Assembly: GCA_034336665.1 (NCBI GenBank)
Contig: CM067566.1
Coordinates: 19,140,330 to 19,204,329, forward strand
Origin: Luscinia megarhynchos
Lineage: Eukaryota; Chordata; Aves; Passeriformes; Turdidae
Direction: 5' to 3'
DNA: 64,000 bases
In this document: positions 25,801 through 37,946 of the stretch, one piece after another
Position numbering within the stretch: position 1 is the first letter of the stretch
Layout of the letters: the number at the start of each line of letters is the position of its first letter
Notes under the pieces: generated by a model
The model's input: the letters and a program-made list of their open reading frames with translations, nothing else
What the model was told of the DNA's origin: nothing
Database searches by the model: none
Position numbers and translations under genes: made by a program

Positions 25801-27849
25801 TGATTGCAAAAACTGTACTAAGACTGAAGTAAAGTATTGCCTATTTGTTCTATCTGAGTCAGATATCAGGCTAAATTCAGTTATGATTTCTCAAAAAATA
25901 CAACATGAAGTAAATTTTGTAAAATCATCAATTGGAAATACTGCTTTGGAGAAGTAGTTATTAAAGAAGAGAAATAAATAAATAGGAATATTCTGTTCAC
26001 AAAGATAAACATCTAGTAAATCTTTCCTTTGTTAAGTCATATTGTTGTATGTAATGAATAGTCTAGAATTCTTTTGGGCAACAGGGTCATCAACAGCAAC
26101 TTTGGAACATCTTAATTTGAAAGCTTAACTGTAACAGGTTGATGAACACAATTACTAAAAAAAAACATTTCCCTAACAAAAAGCTTTAATCAGTCACCTA
26201 AACAACTGGAATGCCACTATCTTAAATCTATGAAATTTTTTATTAATATTATTGCAGAATATGAATGTGATACAATTATAATGGTTTCAGAAAGCCCTAG
26301 ATGTAACCAGGCCAGCCAAGAGTCAGGTTCACAGTCACTTTGTTAGGTTTAGTCCTTAAAACTCAGTACAAAAAATTTTTTTTCTCTGACAATTCAATAG
26401 AAGTGTCTGTCTTAGAAAAGAATGTGTAAGGAGGAGCCACTCATACATCAAAGTCTAGCTTTGATATTATTGTTAAAGAAGATCCATGATATGTGGCTTA
26501 GCCTTTTTTTTTCTTTAAACCTTCCTTCTTTTTAAAACAGAGCTACTTGTCACGGCTGGGACAAAGTAAAAAAAAACTATAGTAGATATGGGTACAGAAT
26601 CTATAAGAGAGTACATTCTGAAACTAGGCTATTCTACTTGGCTGTTCACCTCCCGAGATGGGATCTAGACTTACATTCCTTAGATCTAGCCTTCTCCTCC
26701 CCAAGTGAAGAGACAGTTTTCAGTCAGGCAAAAAGTCATGTTAGCTTCTGCCGTGGCACCTGTTTGCATTTACTAGTCCCAGGTGTTACTAGTTAAGCTC
26801 CAGGACATATCCAGACAAATATCCTTGATTGTGCAGCTCTGCCACTTCCCAGACTCCTCTCTTGAACAGAGATATTCGCCTCCTTTCCAGGACTTTAAGA
26901 TCAGTGTTGTCTTTGTCTAAAAAGTATATCTGCAGAACCTATAAACAGCCTTCTAATTGACAATTCTCTCTCAATTTTTTGTTATTTGAAGGATTAAGGA
27001 CTTATTTCCTTAGCTCACATTTTACCCAAAATGTACAGCCAGCCTAAACCAATTGTAGCTAGCAAGCAAGTTTCTGCTTGAGAAATCAGAAATTCTGTTT
27101 TGAACATTAACACACACAGTTCCCTGGCCCCTGTCAATGTTCACAATTTATTTTTTGTCTACTATAACTTTCAAGCAATTTTAAAATTTTGAATCTGAAG
27201 TTCAGTTATATGCAGTTACTAAATTAATCTAACATTTAGACAGATACAATTTTCTGATTTGACTTAAAGTGTCAAGTATTAAGAATTTATTTTAAGTAGT
27301 AGCCTACTTCCTTTTGATCACTCCAGCTTACAATCTCAGCAGGTAACCTACGTCATCTTAAAATAGAAGCTGAAAGCAAACAAGTAAAATTACTAGTTCA
27401 GGAATCAAGACCTTTTCCTGAAATGTGCCTTCCTCTCCAGTTCAGTTTATTTAATTTAAACCTGTTTCTTACACACCTAACACAAGAACAGGGGGCATGT
27501 GTTCTCTGCCAATGTTTCCTGAAGATTGCTTTAAAGATGTTTTTCTGACTAGATTTCCATTTCAATGCCCTGAGAAAGCAAATATTTCTCAAGGAAAATA
27601 TAACACTCCTGAATATTGCCTGGAAAAAAACTGCTGCAATACACAGTAATTCTAGATATTGTCACACAGGTGCTGTTCTTGGGAAGGCACAGAAGAATTG
27701 TGTGTATAGAAAATAATATGTAAACAAAAGAAGTTCTCCTGCACAAGAGAAAGTCAATTTCATTTTGCTCAAGGAGAAAGTCCTTGAGGTCAGAGCCTTT
27801 GCTTATCCTTTCTGAAAGTTTAATATTGTTTAATCTTAGCCCACAAGAA
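22881..27849. other. Unique DNA, no gene seen
   Basis: Contains one 25-bp tandem duplication at 23.76 kb and a moderately GC-richer patch at about 26.64-26.90 kb with no recognisable homology. The open frames have no motif. Confidence 0.5.
23756..23805. repeat. 25-bp direct tandem duplication
   Basis: TTCACACTACCTAAAATCTCC occurs at 23756-23776 and again at 23781-23801, separated by TCAG, giving a 25-bp period with identical cores. Confidence 0.9.
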
Positions 27850-27945
27850 ATTGCTGGTTTAATTTCTTTAATTCAGCCTGAAGAAAAGGCTCGAGGGGAC
27901 CATATCAATGTATACAAATGTCAGAAGGGAGGAAGTAGATTGTGG
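27850..27945 (+). mobile_element. CR1 LINE fragment (5' part of a split copy)
   Basis: CAGCCTGAAGAAAAGGCTCGAGGGGACCATATCAATGTATACAAATGTCAGAAGGGAGG is a diverged version of a conserved CR1 stretch upstream of the ORF2 end. The expected downstream CR1 sequence does not follow directly. It resumes after the LTR, near 28530, so the two pieces appear to belong to one interrupted element. Confidence 0.75.
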
Positions 27946-28029
27946 TGGGTGCTTGGCTATAAGAACCTCAACCAGCTGCTCTCTTGCTACCCCTTTTTAA
28001 TGAGACAAAGGAAGAAAATAAGATGGAAT

Positions 28030-28519
28030 AGATGAAGACATTGAGATGAAGACAATTTAAAAGGAGGAAAAAAAATTACACATAGAAACAAATATAAAAA
28101 TGAATTTTATTCACTATTTTCCATCGACACCAAGATGCTCATCCTCTTGTTATGAAAGAAAGATTTCTACATGAGTAGCAGTTTCTTGGGAGGACAAAAA
28201 ACATAACCACAAAAATCTCTGTATCCTCCTCTTTTCCCTTCAACCTTTATGATTATGTTGTAGGCTATTACATAGTATGTGGAATCCCACTTTGATCTAT
28301 GTCCCCTCCCAGCCTCTTTACCCATCCCCAGCCTAGTAGCTTTTGTGGGAAGGAGAGGTTGGAGAGATGCTGAAGTGAGAAGTCTTGATGCTGTCCATTT
28401 AAGTATTCAACAACAGACAAAACATTGTTATCAAGGCTGGTTTAGCCACAAATGCAAAAGCCAGCACCCTATAGGCTGCCATGACAAAATCTAGCTCCAT
28501 CCCAGCCAGACCCACCACA
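28030..28519 (-). mobile_element. ERVL-like solo LTR inserted in CR1
   Basis: The right end, AAAATCTAGCTCCATCCCAGCCAGACCCACCACA, is the reverse complement of the typical start of an avian LTR family. In mid-element, GTGTGGAATCCCACTTTGATC followed by GTCCCCTCCCAGCCTC matches the same family's U3. A minus-strand AATAAAA signal lies at 28105-28111. The right edge at 28519 is firm. The left edge is diverged and is placed by the pentamer GGAAT (28025-28029), repeated exactly after the right edge (28520-28524), as a candidate target-site duplication. There is no internal retroviral sequence. Confidence 0.75.
28105..28111 (-). promoter_or_regulatory. LTR polyadenylation signal
   Basis: Plus-strand TTTTATT reads AATAAAA on the LTR sense strand. 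Its position relative to the U3 start is comparable to that in the 37.6-kb LTR. Confidence 0.5.
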
Positions 28520-28524
28520 GGAAT

Positions 28525-28690
28525 ACAGGGATAGTCATATCCAGTGACAGTACAGGAGGTAATGGTTAAAACATGAGATACAGGACGTTCTACCTGGACA
28601 TAAAAAAATTATTCTTTCATGTTCAAGAAGGTAAGCAAAAGTACAAGCTGTTCTTGAAGAAATGCAAAAGCTGTCTAGATGCATGTAAGA
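28525..28690 (+). mobile_element. CR1 LINE fragment (3' part of the split copy)
   Basis: CCAGTGACAGTACAGGAGGTAATGG and then GATACAGGACGTTCTACCTGGACAT are recognisable CR1 blocks in the right order and orientation to continue the piece ending near 27945. Similarity fades after about 28630. GCTGTCTAGATGCATG near 28672 may be the next CR1 block. The 3' terminus was not found. Confidence 0.6.
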
Positions 28691-29090
28691 ACCCAAAAAC
28701 TTGCTTATGAGTCTCTTGAAGAGCTTTCTGTCTGTTCATGTACTTTGAATTAGATGCATTATAGAAACACCAACAAGATATTCTCAAGAGGTCAAAACAA
28801 TAAAAAGCCTTACTGGCAACTTCAGAAGATCAGGGAACCTTGGAAAAAAGCTTGGAGAAGCATTCTGTCAAGATAAAACATTCCACAAAGTACTAGTTTA
28901 GCCCATTTCAACTAGGAAAACTCCAAGCCCATTTGATTTTATGTTACTCAAAACTCTGAGAAGAGGGAATTAGAAGAAGAAAGAGAGAAAATGCATAGAA
29001 GAGAACAAGTACAGCTACTTCTCCTAGTCCTGGAGGTTTTAGCTGATGGAAATTCTAGGAAGAGGTAAGGTCAAAACACATGCTTGCTTC
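28691..29090. other. Unique spacer, nothing recognised
   Basis: AT-rich and A-rich sequence, without a motif or repeat that I could name. Confidence 0.5.
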
Positions 29091-29370
29091 ATGTAATGGG
29101 TTAAATATCCTTTGGCTTTCCCTCTCCCAGATGGGACTTCCATCCATCTGGCCACTCTGGGGCTAGGTGAGGGCTCCAGAGGCAGTTGTGGAGCACTGTG
29201 GGCTGATGGCCATTGCCAGGCTGGGATACAGGCCTGGGGAGTGGGGTGTGCAGAATGGGGCATGGCCTGACCAGAGCAAGGTCTGACCTGCCCCTTCCCC
29301 TCACACATCCACCCTAAAGGTCTTGAGCCAGCAATGCCCCCAGCCTCTCACAACATGCTCCTCAGAAACC
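29091..29370. other. GC-rich block of unknown origin upstream of a CR1 tail
   Basis: An abrupt GC-rich island begins near TGTAATGGGTTAAATATCC and runs into the CR1-type tail at 29371. Minus-strand open frames of 67 and 89 codons overlap here and carry no motif. It could be the body of a SINE or LTR whose 3' part was borrowed from CR1, or an unrelated neighbour. I do not recognise it. Confidence 0.4.
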
Positions 29371-29461
29371 TGCTCTGGGTGGCCCAGCTCGAGCAAAGGA
29401 GTTGAACCAGATGACCTCTGGAGGTCCCTTCCAACCTGAAACATTCTGTGATTCTGTCATA
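29371..29461 (+). mobile_element. CR1-type 3' terminus
   Basis: CTGCTCTGGGTGGCCCAGCTCGAGCA, then GAACCAGATGACCTCTGGAGGTCCCTTCCAACC, then the terminal ATTCTGTGATTCTGT octamer repeats. This is a clear 3' end of a CR1 subfamily, better preserved than most others here, and so probably younger. Confidence 0.85.
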
Positions 29462-29985
29462 GTATATAAAGGTAACCTACCTTTAGTAGGCACTTCAGTA
29501 ATATATGTAGAATCTTCAATACAGCATACCAAAGGGAAATGTTATTGTCTATAACATACCATTAGTTTATGGTACTTTTATCTTAATTTCAAATAAAAAG
29601 ATACAAGATACAGTCCAAAAATTACAATGGCCAATCAATTCATCATAAACAATGTGACAAATGGGTACCTGCCTGTATATCACAGAAGTACAGAACTGTT
29701 GAATGCAATGAAAGAATTCCTGTGGACTTCTTAGTATGTCAAGGTCACAATGGTAGATCTAATTTTTTTTTCATAGAAGTTTTTTATAGTTAATAACAAC
29801 TCACATGGAAATATATATGAAAAATTTATGGAGAGATTAAATGGAATTTTCACTCTACAGTGAAGACACATGAGACACATGAGACACTTTCAGCTTGATT
29901 ATACAGGATTTTCCCTAATGAAAACAAAATGAACTCCTTTCTTACTAAATATACTGACCTGATACATGCGGAAAGTAAAAGCATC
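29462..29985. other. AT-rich spacer before the pentanucleotide array
   Basis: A small imperfect repeat of GACACATGA lies near 29865-29886. Otherwise nothing was recognised. Confidence 0.5.
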
Positions 29986-30190
29986 CTATTCTATTCTATT
30001 CTATTCTATTCTATTCTATTCTATTCTATTCTATTCTATTCTATTCTATTCTATTCTATTCTATTCTATTCTATTCTATTCTATTCTATTCTATTCTATT
30101 CTATTCTATTCTATTCTATTCTATTCTATTCTATTCTATTCTATTCTATTCTATTCTATTCTATTCTATTCTATTCTATTCTATTCTATT
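29986..30190. repeat. Pentanucleotide microsatellite (ATTCT)n, 41 copies
   Basis: CTATT (the same as ATTCT in another phase) is repeated without a single interruption over 205 bases, giving 41 units. Open frames on the plus strand across it (29929-30316) translate into SILFY repeats and are not genes. A perfectly pure array of this length points to recent expansion and high allele variability, but could also be affected by assembly collapse. Confidence 0.98.
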
Positions 30191-30225
30191 CCATTCCATT
30201 CCATTCCATTCCATTCCATTCCGTT
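30191..30225. repeat. (ATTCC)n variant tail of the array
   Basis: The unit switches abruptly from CTATT to CCATT for six copies, ending with one CCGTT. One T-to-C change in each unit, at the same place, suggests that a single variant unit was later amplified as a block. Confidence 0.95.
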
Positions 30226-33200
30226 CCAATTGGTACACCCTATGAACAACTATGAAAACATTATTGCTGTAATTCTGTACTTATGCTCAATGGAAACCAT
30301 ACCAGATGTGAGCTGACATTATTATTAAAATCAAAGCAAAAAGTAATAAGACAACAGAGTAGGAAATACTTTTTAAAAGCACTCACAATTCCTTAGCATA
30401 ATGAAAAAAAGTCATCTTTGAAAATACCTCTTCAAAAAAGTCCAAAAATATGTCTCAAGTTCATGAATAGGAATATTCTTACTCATCTACAAATGATCTA
30501 CTGTTTCAACTATATCATTATCTATTAGTTTGGGTATTGTCAGTTTTACTATTCTCTAACTGTAGGTATCTTACCATTTCACTCCATAGCAGAATAGTCA
30601 GAGGCCTAGATGACATTTTCTGTAAATTGTGCTTCTTTTCTTTATTCTCTTTAAATAAAAACCTACACTAAAAAACTCACAAAATAAAAGGATCACATGA
30701 ATGTTTTAATTCAGAACTGGAAAATGCTTTTGAGTAGGATTTCAATATCATTCCTCTTTACTTAATTTTGGTGTTTGCTGTGGATTAACCTTGGATCCTG
30801 CAGACTTAATTCCCTTTCAAATGAAACTAAACTCAAGGAAGTGCTCTAGAACTGAATTTAATGTACAGCAAACTGCTAAAGACATTTCAGTCCATGACAC
30901 CACAGTGGAAGTACTCAGGGTAAAGATGGCATAGCACATATAATGTGATGTCCACATAGCCTGTTAAAGGTAGATGACACCTTTTATATCAGAAAGCAAT
31001 TTGTTTTGTAGATCATGGAGTGCAACATGAGATGCTTCACAAAAGTGAAACTGGATTCTGAAATAAAGTATGTAAATTTCCCTTCTTGATTTCTGCTGAA
31101 ACAGAGCTACAATTTTCTGTAGTGAATTTAATCAATCATAATCAAGCAGAAAAGATATGAAAATTTTAAAAGGAACTCTGCTTATTACAGCTCGGTTTAA
31201 TGAATATGGGCTCCTCACTGCAGTAAAAGGCATTTACTTTGACTATTCTGCAGTACATGGAATCTCCACAGTATCTATGTAGGAGGAATGTAGTATCTAT
31301 GTAGGAGGAACCATCTGGAGTATGTAGTATTCAGCTATTCTAACATTTTTTAATGATGAACATATACATGCAACGTAATGAAGTTGAAATAAAAAATTGT
31401 TTGGCAGAATTTATGATAACATAATAAAGTCATAGAAAAAATTCAGTTTTTAATAACTTGTCATTAGAAAATATTTGAAACAGGCAAATTTATGGGACAT
31501 CGTTTGGGGCAAGTAATTAACAAAGTTTTAAACTGTAACTTCAGTTTTATGAGGATTCATTACTGTATTTGTGTTAAATGTTTGTGCAGCTCAAAAGAGT
31601 TTCTTCATGTTTGACCAGGAAAAGACCTGATGTTGTCCAAAAAGTACCAGTACTTTGAAGTTAAGGCTCCTGTCTCTTTGTATTTTGTTCTCAGAAAGTA
31701 TCAAGCACTTGTGAAAACAATGAGTAACCTCAATTTAATAGTGAAATTCTGCTGCTCTCAGATACAGATATTGCAGTGAATGTCACCACAGAAGCAGAAG
31801 ACAACTTATTCTCCCGGGTGATTATTTTATAATGGAGATCATAATTTCAATAACTTTTTCATTATATCTTGACTGTTCTGTCTTGCTTGGCTGCGCCCAA
31901 ACACTTAATGAAAGTTGCAGCTGTTTTTACATAAAAGAGCCTCTCTACAAAGAGGGCTGGTTGCATGCCAGAGTTCTATGTATTCCAGCCATTCAAAGAC
32001 TGAATTCAAATTCTTAAGGCTAATCTAAAAGTGCAGCTATGGAGTACTTAATTAGTCAATAGACCAACAACAATGACTTTTTTCTTCCCCCTCCCCCCCT
32101 TATTATTATGTACATTAATAAGCAAGTCATAGAAGACCTGGGAATAAAATAAAAAAAAACCAAAAAAAACCATTCCTTTCTAAGCTTCTAGGCTTCTTGT
32201 TTTGAAGTATCTCATTGACATTGCGTTTGATCTGAATTCACAACCAACTCACACTGACCCCTGGAACAGTCTCCTTAACAGTTTTTACCTCAAAACATGT
32301 TATTCATAGCAAGAGAGACAAAGAAGAAAAAATGCACATAAGCCAAAGGAAAAAGAATGAGACAAGACAAGCTGAAAAACCTTGAAAATTTGAAGGAGAG
32401 CTCTATGAGGTTTTTTTTCCCTAATTCTGCATATTTACTCAATGTAAAAATGTAAGCCTAAAACACAGTGCATTGCAGCTTCAATAATCAGGTGTTTGTT
32501 TGTTGGCTTATTAAGGATCATACTTATGATTTCCCTATTAAGTAGGTTGTTTGCAAACACATTAACAAACACACAGAAGTTGTGAAAATCTGATTTTATA
32601 ATAAGACCTACAATTTGCATAAATCCCTAATGGATTGACAAAAGTTGATTATGAAGTATTTCAATTGAAAAAAAATTTGAAACATAGTGAAAAGCATATT
32701 TTTTCCCCCAAAAATCAATATTACCTGATTCATGCTTTTAACTGTCATTTAAAAACTCTTATGTATAAGAGAACCTTTTGTCTAAGTACACACATTCATA
32801 TGTATGAATCTCTCCCTTGTCCAGAAAATATTTCAGACAAATTTTCAGTACTCTTGAATCAGCTTCCGAAATTCATAATTTTTTTATTTTTTTTGTTTAT
32901 TTTGGACCAATTTCAGGTGGAAAAAGATCCACACTATGTCTTCAGCTGAAACTGAGCTGTAATTTTAGATAGCAGTGCATAAATATTTCTACACATCTAG
33001 TGCTGATAATACATAGAGCAGTGTGCCTGCACAGGCAAATCAAGACCATCCCCACATTATACTCTAGGGTGCCTGGTTTGTTGTCTTTAGACTGTATATG
33101 GGCTGAAGAACTCTTTGGTATCTAAAAACAGATGAGAGGAATTCCTTCCACGGTAATTAATAGAATGGGACATATATACTGTGTACATGCACTTTGAATT

Positions 33201-34586
33201 AAAGCAGTAGGGAGCACTATGAATCAATAGGAATAAAACAATTCCTTTGTCAATGGCAGGTGTACTAGGAGACTAGTGACCATTCCCCAGGCTTTTGAAA
33301 CTGAACTGTGCTAACAGGGCTGCATCATGTAAACAGAAAATATTTTTGGGCATTCTAGACCTTTAAACCTGCCAGCAATTAATTTTAGAGAGGGCTCTGA
33401 GCCATAGCTATATGATGAATTGAATTTTAGAGTCCAGGATAATGCCTTGTCAAGGTTTCTACTGCTAATGGATGTAATGGCTGCAGTCATTATGTCTTTC
33501 CCTTCAGCCAACATGCACCAGCTCCACTGAAATGATCATAGTCACCTTCAAAACAGGTAGGGAGCTTGCCACAGTTATTTTATCCTCCCACAACCCTACA
33601 AGAATGCTGTGGTTTTGTCCATAATGAACTAATTCTTAAATTGTTAAATACCTCATGAATCTTCAACCTAAAAAGATTGCTGCCGTTCTTAAAATTAAAT
33701 GTATATATATAAAATATATTGCCACAAAGAAGTTCTTCAAGTTATTTGACCTGCATCATTAACTGTCTGGCTATCAAATACTAACCCCTTTTTCAGTCAA
33801 AAAATATAATAAGTATTATAGTAAATAGTAAAGGAAACAGTAAATATTATAATTTTTTTTCAAATATTCTTTTTTGGATAAAACATAATAATTTATTATT
33901 TAAAAATTATTTTATATTTATTTATTTAATTAAGTAATTATAATGAAGCAGTATTTAATGTGAATAAGTGTTTCTACTCCAGTATGCTTGCTCTTTTCTT
34001 CTCCAATTAAAACTTATTCTTCCTATGTGTACTAAAACCCCCCCAAAACATAAAGAACTGCTGCAGGGAACTCTAGCATCATCACTAATTATTCCCAGGT
34101 AAGATTGCTTTTTATCTGTTGTAGGTTTCTTAAGTTTCTCCAATTTAATTATTTATCATCTCATTAGCATGCTTGTTGATATTAAATACTAAATGTGCAA
34201 GCTATTTTTGTTACTTGATGGTGATTTTCCCATCTTTTGATCATTTTTGTTCCCCTTTGCTTATTATCACAAGTTTGTAAGGCCCCAATTATCTTAAATT
34301 CAATGTCTCAAAAACGGATCCCTTATTTCAGTATTTTTAGAACATGAAAAAGACAAGATACAAGAAAGCAAAACATATTAGTCTATATTTCCACATCTGT
34401 ATGATGAAATAAAAAAGGAACATCACTTTGAAAACCCTGTTTTTGGCATTATCACCAAATAAATACAAAGTTATAATTTTTACTGTGTTGTGGCATTGGT
34501 TTGTTTTTTTTTGTTTGGCTTTTGGTAGTAGTTTGTTTTTTTCATCTCTGAAAAAGAGGCTTTCCAGAAACTTTAATGTATTATAT
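30226..34586. other. AT-rich unique DNA, no gene seen
   Basis: Contains a 22-bp tandem duplication at 31.27 kb. The open frames, including a 104-codon one at 32635-32949, have no motif. There are A-rich runs near 32145-32170 and an extremely AT-rich patch at 33840-33945. Confidence 0.55.
31270..31310. repeat. 22-bp tandem duplication
   Basis: AGTATCTATGTAGGAGGAA occurs at 31270-31288 and at 31292-31310 with three spacer bases. The cores are identical. Confidence 0.9.
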
Positions 34587-34643
34587 AAATCTATATATCT
34601 ATATCTATATTTACATCTATATCATCTGTATCTATATCTATAG

Positions 34644-34682
<39 letters not shown>
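34587..34682. repeat. Degenerate (TATATC)n followed by (AT)18
   Basis: About 60 bases of imperfect CTATAT/CATCTAT units pass into an uninterrupted AT dinucleotide run at 34647-34682. The hexamer motif is the same as that of the much longer array at 62.4 kb. Confidence 0.9.
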
Positions 34683-34687
<5 letters not shown>

Positions 34688-37634
34688 CAGAAATTTTAAT
34701 TGTGATACCTAATTGATTCAAAATAATCTATTCATTATTTAACTATGTTTACTATTTAATTATTTAATTTTGTGATTTTTAATTATATGCAACTATTTCC
34801 ATTTCTCTCTATGGCTTTTCCCAAAATGCTGCAGGTTGCCTGAAGCTATTCCAATCTTCAATGTAAGATTTTGACGTTTTTAGGATGTGCTTATAAGACA
34901 TTCAGGTGAGAGACTGCATTGCAACACTTTCTGTCAATCTCAGAAGTATTTTATGAACACTGTTGTTATGCATCTTCTCTCTCCAGAATAAAAATTACCA
35001 AACTTGATAAGCCTACTAAAGACTTAAGCTGCATCTGAAAATAAGAACTAAGAAAGTATTAAACATTTCACAGGTCAATAAGCCAACATTTATATGTACA
35101 CTATCTTTTATTAATGTAGGTATTCAATTCATATTACTCGTTATAAGGCTGGATTGCTAAGGATTCCCTTCCCAGCTGAGCTAGTTTCCTTCCAGATTTA
35201 AAGTGGCATTAGATGATCTCTGAGCCCAGTGAAATGGAAGCTGATGGAGCCTTCCCAGCAGTGTCTGTCTTTAGATCATAAAATTTGTATCTGACGAAGT
35301 GGAAGAACAATGCAATCCAATTCTTAAGGTGATCTTCTCTAGAGAGAGTGTATTTCAAAAACCAACACTGTGACGTTGCAATGCTAATCAAACACCATGT
35401 AGGGACTGGATAAAGCTGTAGAAACTTCAGCATTTAAGTAGGGCAATAACTAATTGCTTCTTCTTCCACCCACCTTGCTTCTGTAATTAAAGGATAAGCC
35501 AATATTTACCTTGTGTTTAGTATTTATGATCACTATTCAGGATTCAAACAAAACAAACTTGCAACTTTGAGACTCATTCAGCAACAAATTCAGGTGCTTC
35601 CAGTAGTGAACTGCTGGAATGTCCATCTGTGCAATAGAACACCATTCCAAGAAAAGATCTTATGCCATAGCAGCAGTGGTAGAAAGCAGGCATTTCATTG
35701 GATTCACTTACAATGTCTCCCAGTAATTACCTTGAAGCACACAATTCATTAATATGGCTATACTGCCACTTGTGGCTGGTGCTGTATCTTCAAATTTTGC
35801 CAAAGAATGGATGTAATGTCATTCAAGTAAGAAAATTCATTTATTAAGCAATATTCTGAATAATATTAGAAAATTGAGAGTGTAACTTAGGAAGAATTTT
35901 AGTATGTGCAATGCCTTTAAGGTCTAATAAAGATGTTTTGTATTTTCATTATATTCTATAGACATGAGTCCTTTTTCTGCCTGCATTGTATAGATCCCTC
36001 AAGTCCCTTTCTCATTCTGCTGCCAATCCATTCTCCTCAGGAAAAAAAATCCTCAATATTCAGCAGTTCTGCCTGTTGCATATGAAAACTGTTCATCTCT
36101 TCCATTTCATCTGAGTTGTCAGTTATGGCAAAGTTTAAACAAAGCCTCTAAACTTTTCAAAATATTTAAAAATCTGAACAATGACAAGACTTTTACATAT
36201 AATGAAGAAGTGCAGCATTTAATGTAAATCTACTGCTGAATGAATTTTATTCAGAAACCACTAATTTGGCTAAGTTGATACACTTTCACAGTTTTCACTT
36301 TCTCTCAAAAATAAAGGCTCACAGATAGAAGGTAATCTATCACCATATATTTGTGTGATAAATGTATTTTCTGAAATAGTTTCTTCTTATTCAGTTTAAA
36401 AAAAAAAAAATCTGTGTAAAAGAAAAAGAAAATCATTCCCTAACCGTGCTAAGTGTTAAAAGCTTTATCTTGCACCATCTACATGTTAGAGTAACTTAGA
36501 ATTAGTAGTATAAAGTAATATGTTTTAAAACTTTAAATGTCTTTTGAACAGTGATAACTGTTTCTGCTTTCAGAGAGAAGATCCCAAGATTCTGTATTGT
36601 AAGAATGCAATAAATTGTTGACAATGGAAATCAGCTCCTGACGCTGAAAACACTGGAAGAGCTCCAACAACATAACTCATTTTTCTAATTGCTACAAAGC
36701 AACAGAGCTCCACTGAAATCAGTTTAGTGCAATGTTTGGCAGGAACTGAGAAAAACAGGAAACACACTTCCATATGCAAAGCCAATTCTTTTGTTGAAAC
36801 CTTAAGACTAATATCGATTATTGGCCAACATTTAGTTTTTACATAAGAAGAAGAAAATATAAAAAAATAGTATTAAAACCTTTGCACTTTGCTTTTTTTT
36901 TGGACTGAAATTCTACTTTATAGCCAAATATATGAAGTATCTTACATTTATTGGGTAATTTTTCTTTATTGATCTCAAAAATTGCTTTTGCCCAGCAATC
37001 AATTTTACATTTTCTTATATTGGTGAATTATTTATAGCTGTGGGATCTCCTTTATAATCCTGTGCCTTCCTTTTAGTATCATATCATATGTCTTCAGCCT
37101 TTTACACTGCACTCTTTACCTGTTCAAGACTGCTGTTGTATGATAACTGTATTTATATAGCTACTACTGTCAGTGTGATAAATATTTGCTTCTATATAGC
37201 ATAATTACTTTCTACTATCATCTCTAGAAGAAATACACCACCTAATTATATAAACCTAAATTAAAACTAAGAAACTGAGTAATAATTAATGAACTGATAA
37301 TTAATAAACTTAGTAATAATTAGTAAACTGATGATTTGGTTAAACAGGCTAATTTTATTCAGGCAGGCTAAGATTAAGACAGAAAAAGCTGGACAAGTCT
37401 TCAAGTCTTGAAAAGTTGAGCAAAGCTTATTATTTCTTGATAACACTGGTTCCTGCCTGGTATTTTATTCTTCATATTCAAAGATAGACTACAGAATTCT
37501 TGCTAGTTCACAAGTTTGTAGAACACATTTTCTAAGGTGTAACCCATCACATCAGCTTGTGGGTAGCTTACCTACTTAGTTATTCTTCAACTAAAAGTTA
37601 TGACCTTGTATCTCATAACTGCTGTCCGTGGTTC
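34683..37634. other. AT-rich unique DNA, no gene seen
   Basis: A moderately GC-richer patch lies at about 35150-35440. Short frames there (35209-35433 minus, 35513-35752 plus) show no motif. A poly-A run of about 12 lies near 36400. Confidence 0.55.
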
Positions 37635-37803
37635 TGTGATGGGCTGGCCGTGGTTGAATGCTAGTTTCCTTCCACATGCTCTAGCACTCTGATCAAGGAA
37701 GAAGGAAATAGATTAAAATAAACACTTGTGGAGCAAGATAAAGACAGTTTTGTAAAGCAAAAGCAAGGCTGAGTGCACAAAGCAAAGAAAAAAAATCAAA
37801 ATA

Positions 37804-37810
37804 TTTTATT
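37804..37810 (-). promoter_or_regulatory. LTR polyadenylation signal
   Basis: Plus TTTTATT reads AATAAAA on the LTR sense strand, downstream of the TATA-like box. Confidence 0.5.
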
Positions 37811-37936
37811 CTCTACTTCCCATCATCAAACAATGTCCAGCCCTTCCAGAGAAACAGGGTTTAGTATGCATAGCAGTTGCTTTAGAAGACAAGGGTCACA
37901 ATAGTGAATTATTTCCTTCCTCCTCTTTTTTCTTAG

Positions 37937-37946
37937 CTTTTATGCC
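37937..37946 (-). promoter_or_regulatory. LTR TATA-like box
   Basis: The minus strand reads GGCATAAAAG. It lies about 130 bases upstream of the AATAAAA signal at 37804-37810 in the sense direction, a normal U3 to R spacing. Present-day activity is unknown. Confidence 0.4.

Noticed and set aside
29986..30225. Array considered as a CRISPR or satellite locus
   Set aside because: Units are 5 bp with no spacers, and the array is only 240 bp. It is a microsatellite.
29929..30316. 108- and 116-codon frames with SILFY repeats
   Set aside because: Pure translation of the ATTCT microsatellite. The period of 5 bases gives the same repeat in each frame.
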